Shown here: positions 5,837 to 7,199 of the stretch, in pieces | How the letters are laid out: each line of letters begins with the position of its first letter | Position numbering within the stretch: the stretch's first letter is position 1 | Assembly (NCBI GenBank): GCA_937967425.1 | Contig: CALBST010000241.1 | Location: forward strand, 1-7,199 | DNA length: 7,199 nucleotides | Direction of reading: 5' to 3' | From: an uncultured Caulobacteraceae bacterium | GTDB taxonomy: Bacteria; Pseudomonadota; Alphaproteobacteria; Caulobacterales; TH1-2 | Translations under genes and position numbers: made by a program | The notes under the pieces: generated by a model | Seen by the model: the letters and a program-made list of their open reading frames with translations, nothing else | Databases searched by the model: none | What the model was told of the DNA's origin: nothing

Positions 5837-6331
5837 ATGACGCCCACCTGGGAACGCTCGCCGGACGCGCCGCATCTCGATGGCCCTATGCTTATGGACG
5901 CCGTGTTGCGGCCACACCGCAGCCTGAGCCACAAGGCGTTCAAGCTCATGCTGATTGCGGTCATCTCCGTGAATGTCGTCGTGGCGGTGTTTTTCTGGGT
6001 CCAGGGCGCCTTTCCGGTGGCGGGGTTTCTCGGTCTCGACGTACTGGCGCTTTGGCTCGCATTCCGCTGGAACTATCGCTCCGGCCAGGCGGCCGAATAT
6101 GTGCGCATCGCGCCGGGGAAGGTGCATGTGGCTGCCGTTGATAGGTACGGCGTCGCGACGCATTGGGTGCTCAATCCTGTGTGGGCGCGGGTGGCCCGCG
6201 ATGGTCGCGGCGTGTTGATCCGCGAACGTGAAGGGCAGATGCGGCTCGGTGCGTTCTTGTCGCCGAAAGAGTGCGACGGGTTCGCCGAAGCGTTGAGCCT
6301 CGCCCTGCATAAGGCCAAACGCGGCGGTTAG
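5837..6331 (+). CDS. DUF2244 family inner-membrane protein
   Basis: 164 residues. An N-terminal lead of about 20 residues is followed by the family's typical AVLRPHRSLSHKAFKLML (22-39) and two transmembrane helices (about 36-54 and 58-77). The cytoplasmic half has FRWNYRSGQAAEYVRI (76-91), a HWVLNPVWARV segment (109-119) and GAFLSPKEC (138-146). This architecture, two membrane helices with the LRPHRSL motif and a C-terminal beta-rich part ending GAFLSP, is that of DUF2244, a proteobacterial family of unknown function. The ATG at 5837 has no Shine-Dalgarno sequence; in-frame ATGs at 5888 and 5894 would still keep the conserved part, so the true start is uncertain. The gene diverges from nth and its stop interlocks with that of dapB. 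Confidence 0.88.
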   Translation: MTPTWERSPDAPHLDGPMLMDAVLRPHRSLSHKAFKLMLIAVISVNVVVAVFFWVQGAFPVAGFLGLDVLALWLAFRWNYRSGQAAEYVRIAPGKVHVAAVDRYGVATHWVLNPVWARVARDGRGVLIREREGQMRLGAFLSPKECDGFAEALSLALHKAKRGG

Positions 6332-7134
6332 AGTCCAAGCACGTCGCGCATCGAGTACAAACCCGGCGGCTTGCCGGCCACCCAGAGCGCTGCTGCCAGC
6401 GCGCCGTCTGCGAAGACCGCACGATCGAGCGCTTGGTGTGAGAGCGTCACGACCTCGCGCTCGGCGATGAAGCGGACGTCGTGCTCGCCGACGATGCCGC
6501 CACCGCGAATGGCGGAGAAGCCGATGCCGCCTTCCCTGCGCGGGCCGGTGATGCCGTCATGCGGTTTGAGGCGCGCTTCGGACAGTTTCACGCCGCGGCC
6601 GTGCGCTGCGGCTTCGCCGAGGAGCAGGGCGGTGCCCGATGGCGCATCGACCTTGCGGCGGTGATGCGCCTCGGTGATCTCGATATCCCACTCGGGGCCC
6701 AGGCGTTGTGCGGCTTGTTCGACGAGCGCAGCGAGCAGGGTCACGCCCAAGCTGAAATTGCCGGAGCGGACGATGGCGATACGCTTGGCGTGCTCGGCAA
6801 TTTTCGCTTCTTGCGCGGGGGTGAGGCCGGTGGTGCCGATCACGGCTGCCTTCACGGGCGTGCCCACGAGTGCATCGAGCGCGTCGATCGTGCCTTCGGG
6901 CGAGGTGAAGTCGATCCAGACTTCGGCTTTGTCCGCCGCGAGGTTTGCGGTCTCGGATGTGTTCATCATCAGCGGAGCGATGCCCGCGAGCGCGCCCAGA
7001 TCGATGCCGAGAAATTGGCCGTCGCGCCGCTCGGTGCCGCCGCAGACGAGGAAGCGCGAGTCTTCAGAGGCGGCGCGCACCAGTGCGCGGCCCATACGGC
7101 CGCCAGCGCCGGCGATGGCAATGGAAAGCGTCAT
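6328..7134 (-). CDS. dapB: 4-hydroxy-tetrahydrodipicolinate reductase
   Basis: 268 residues, usual family length. It reduces the DapA product with NAD(P)H in the diaminopimelate/lysine pathway, supplying meso-DAP for peptidoglycan and lysine for protein. Landmarks: Rossmann nucleotide-binding motif GAGGRMG (9-15); DFTSPE (75-80); GTTG (100-103); the DapB signature EAHHRRKVDAPSGTAL (155-170), with H157 or H158 and K161 as expected catalytic/substrate residues; GEH (216-218); and LSHQALDRAVFADGALAAALWV (231-252) before the C-terminal GLYSMRDVLGL. An in-frame ATG at 7146 would add four residues, but ATG 7134 is preferred because GGAAG lies five bases upstream and the protein then opens at MTLSIAIAGAGG, directly before the first strand. 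The stop overlaps that of the DUF2244 gene by four bases. Confidence 0.96.
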   Translation of the reverse strand: MTLSIAIAGAGGRMGRALVRAASEDSRFLVCGGTERRDGQFLGIDLGALAGIAPLMMNTSETANLAADKAEVWIDFTSPEGTIDALDALVGTPVKAAVIGTTGLTPAQEAKIAEHAKRIAIVRSGNFSLGVTLLAALVEQAAQRLGPEWDIEITEAHHRRKVDAPSGTALLLGEAAAHGRGVKLSEARLKPHDGITGPRREGGIGFSAIRGGGIVGEHDVRFIAEREVVTLSHQALDRAVFADGALAAALWVAGKPPGLYSMRDVLGL

Positions 7135-7139
7135 GCTTT

Positions 7140-7144
7140 CTTCC
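7140..7144 (-). promoter_or_regulatory. Ribosome binding site of dapB
   Basis: GGAAG on the minus strand, five bases before the ATG at 7134-7132. It lies downstream of the alternative ATG at 7146, which has no such site, so it decides the start. Confidence 0.6.
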
Positions 7145-7152
7145 ATGGACTT

Positions 7153-7197
7153 TCATGCCGTCAGCGGCAAGCGCCACTGCGGTTGGTCGTGCTTGCT
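7153..7197 (-). CDS. Possible 3' end of a gene upstream of dapB
   Basis: One minus-strand frame at the right edge reads SKHDQPQWRLPLTA and then TGA (7155-7153), 18 bases before the dapB start. The spacing would suit a gene cotranscribed with dapB, and the residues look like an ordinary protein tail. Fourteen codons are too few to identify it, and a second frame also ends in this interval. Treat this as a guess; the 53 bases may instead be upstream noncoding DNA. Confidence 0.25.
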   Translation of the reverse strand, partial: SKHDQPQWRLPLTA

Positions 7198-7199
7198 CC

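Noticed and set aside
5789..6310. Extension of the nth frame by 174 codons upstream
   Set aside because: This stretch is antisense to the DUF2244 gene and shows no Nth-like sequence. The GTG at 5788 has a good ribosome binding site and gives the normal protein length.
7156..7169. Small inverted repeat TGCCG-TCAG-CGGCA upstream of dapB
   Set aside because: A five-base stem with no T-run is too weak to call as a terminator or riboswitch element, and the interval is too short to hold a lysine riboswitch.

Overview
This is a compact, GC-rich bacterial chromosomal window with about 96% coding density. The gene set and protein sequences point to an alphaproteobacterium, most likely Caulobacterales or a Hyphomonadaceae-like lineage. 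The evidence is the style of the PfkB adenosine kinase, a DUF2244 gene beside nth, the split hslV/hslU locus, and several starts without a Shine-Dalgarno sequence. The taxonomic call is an inference. I see no rRNA, tRNA, CRISPR array, insertion sequence, phage gene or integrase, and no stretch over 100 bases without a gene.

Left block, plus strand (1-2805): the 3' end of hslV, then a 394-residue polytopic membrane protein overlapping hslV by 8 bases, then complete hslU. HslV (peptidase) and HslU (AAA+ unfoldase) form the two-component HslVU protease. Here they are separated by a membrane protein gene of unknown function in the same orientation. hslU then meets a minus-strand adenosine kinase gene (2802-3800) tail to tail, and both stop codons lie in one CTAG.

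Middle block (3801-5165): an 88-base divergent spacer holds a strong G-quadruplex motif on the plus strand. This motif coincides with the spacer of a candidate promoter for the kinase. Beyond it is a plus-strand two-gene unit: a 131-residue lipoprotein and a 293-residue ATP-grasp ligase resembling DcsG-type enzymes, joined at a TGATG stop/start.

Right block (5090-7199): nth (endonuclease III, minus strand) has a 3' end running 76 bases antisense into the ATP-grasp gene. A 48-base divergent spacer with a 12-base palindrome separates nth from a plus-strand DUF2244 membrane protein. The DUF2244 stop codon interlocks with that of dapB (minus strand, lysine/diaminopimelate synthesis). A possible 3' end of another minus-strand gene lies at the right edge.

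Most of this is housekeeping: protein quality control, purine salvage, base excision repair and cell-wall precursor synthesis. The less ordinary points are the membrane gene inside the hslVU locus, the lipoprotein/ATP-grasp pair, the promoter-embedded G-quadruplex motif, and the overlap of all three convergent gene pairs, which leaves no room for ordinary intergenic terminators. I do not see a clear undescribed defence or mobile system.
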